A DNA stretch of 64,000 bases, taken from Vallitalea sp. (GTDB lineage: Bacteria > Bacillota > Clostridia > Lachnospirales > Vallitaleaceae). Every line of letters starts with the position of its first letter. Position 1 is the first letter of the stretch. The notes below the pieces were generated by a model. That model searched no databases. It saw only the letters and a list, made by a program, of their open reading frames with translations, and was not told the DNA's origin. Position numbers and translations under genes: made by a program. The DNA lies in assembly GCF_025211055.1 (NCBI RefSeq), contig NZ_JAOARO010000059.1, forward strand, positions 62,001 through 126,000. Direction: 5' to 3'. Of this stretch, positions 63,468 to 64,000 are shown in pieces.

Positions 63468-64000
63468 ATGCAATATAAGTTATTTGGAAAGACTAATGAA
63501 AAGGTTTCAAGACTTGGTTTTGGCTGTATGAGATTTCACACTAACAATGACGATAATAAAGACATCAAGGAAGAATTGGCTATTAAACAAATTTGTCATG
63601 CAATTGATAATGGCGTCAACTATATTGATACAGCATATAATTATCATGGTGGAGAAAGTGAAAAGTTAGTAGCAAAAGCACTGAATGATGGATACAGAGA
63701 AAAAGTTAAGATAGCAACTAAATTACCATCTTGGTTAATAAAAACAAGACAAGATATGGACAAATATCTAAATGAACAGTTAGAAAAATTGCAGACTGAT
63801 CATATTGATTTTTATCTTTTACATACATTAAAGAAAAAATTATGGAAGAACTTAGTAGAGAATGATGTATTTGAATTTTTAAATAGTATTGTTGCTGATG
63901 GAAGGGTTAAACATGTTGGTTTTTCTTTCCATGACGATATTGATTTGTTTAAAGAGATTGTAGATTCTTATGACTGGGACTTTTGTCAAATACAATATAA
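63468..64000 (+). CDS. Aldo/keto reductase, N-terminal part (cut by window end)
   Basis: The first 177 codons of a gene that continues past the window. 'MQYKLFGKTNEKVSRLGFG', 'HAIDNGVNYIDTAYNYHGGE' (catalytic Asp and Tyr of the AKR family), 'KVKIATKLPSW' (catalytic Lys) and 'HIDFYLLHTL' identify an NAD(P)H-dependent oxidoreductase, close to the clostridial YdhF-like/ferredoxin-tailed AKR proteins. Whether a C-terminal 4Fe-4S domain is present, as in many of those, cannot be seen. 'cgaggtgg' precedes the ATG. Substrate unknown. Confidence 0.92.
   Translation, partial: MQYKLFGKTNEKVSRLGFGCMRFHTNNDDNKDIKEELAIKQICHAIDNGVNYIDTAYNYHGGESEKLVAKALNDGYREKVKIATKLPSWLIKTRQDMDKYLNEQLEKLQTDHIDFYLLHTLKKKLWKNLVENDVFEFLNSIVADGRVKHVGFSFHDDIDLFKEIVDSYDWDFCQIQY

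Noticed and set aside
1..64000. CRISPR arrays, prophage genes, transposases or integrases
   Set aside because: No repeat-spacer pattern and no recognisable mobile-element protein. The minus-strand block at 45-49 kb carries no integrase or clear attachment repeats.

Overview
The window is a stretch of core chromosome from a very AT-rich, spore-forming, Gram-positive anaerobe of the class Clostridia. Evidence for this: A/T-biased codons throughout; spoIVA, an alpha/beta-type small acid-soluble spore protein gene and ylbJ (sporulation); paired pta-ackA (acetate formation with ATP gain); and gene order almost identical to the classic Firmicutes housekeeping clusters. TTG and GTG starts are common. 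I place it near the Lachnospirales/Vallitaleaceae-like clostridia only tentatively. I see no prophage, complete insertion sequence, tRNA, rRNA or CRISPR array.

Layout. 1-9.8 kb: end of priA, then def-fmt-(membrane Zn protease)-rsmB-rlmN-prpC-prkC-rsgA-rpe-thiN, one tightly packed operon for start-Met processing, rRNA modification and PASTA kinase/phosphatase signalling, followed by a tiny membrane protein gene. 10-15 kb: rpmB (minus strand), an Asp23-family gene, fakA, a palindromic repeat, recG. 15-19.5 kb: spore protein, rsmD-coaD-coiled-coil gene, facing ylbJ and tmcAL on the minus strand. 19.6-24.2 kb: pta-ackA, yceD-rpmF, plsX-acpP. 24.3-35.8 kb: rnc, smc, ftsY, ylxM-ffh, rpsP-khpA, rimM-trmD, rplS, lepB, rbgA (RNA processing, chromosome condensation, SRP secretion, ribosome assembly). 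35.9-45.1 kb: an HD-domain protein, rnhB, an orphan FliK-like/FlhB-C-like pair, yraN, pgeF, a PDZ-radical SAM protein, der, plsY, gpsA. 45.1-49.04 kb: the only clearly accessory block, on the minus strand: a decayed blaI-like regulator, a secreted FG-GAP-like protein, a large DUF3160 lipoprotein and an ORF remnant. 49.2-64 kb: spoIVA with a sigma-E-type promoter, rimP-nusA-rnpM-rplGA-infB-rbfA-nrnA-truB-ribF, rpsO with a structured leader, pnp, an M16 protease, dut and the start of an aldo/keto reductase.

How it works together. Most genes serve the path from RNA to mature exported protein: transcription elongation (nusA), RNA turnover (pnp, rnc, nrnA), rRNA/tRNA modification, ribosome assembly GTPases (der, rbgA, rsgA), initiation (infB, fmt, def) and SRP export (ffh, ftsY, lepB). 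Phospholipid synthesis (plsX, acpP, plsY, gpsA, fakA) and sporulation genes are interleaved.

Most interesting signals: the truncated and frameshifted blaI remnant that now reads in frame into the secreted FG-GAP gene; the FliK/FlhB-C pair with no flagellar genes nearby; a perfect 12-bp dyad between a consensus promoter and the ylxM start that covers the ribosome binding site; and three unrelated near-palindromic intergenic elements. No wholly new defence or mobile system is evident.
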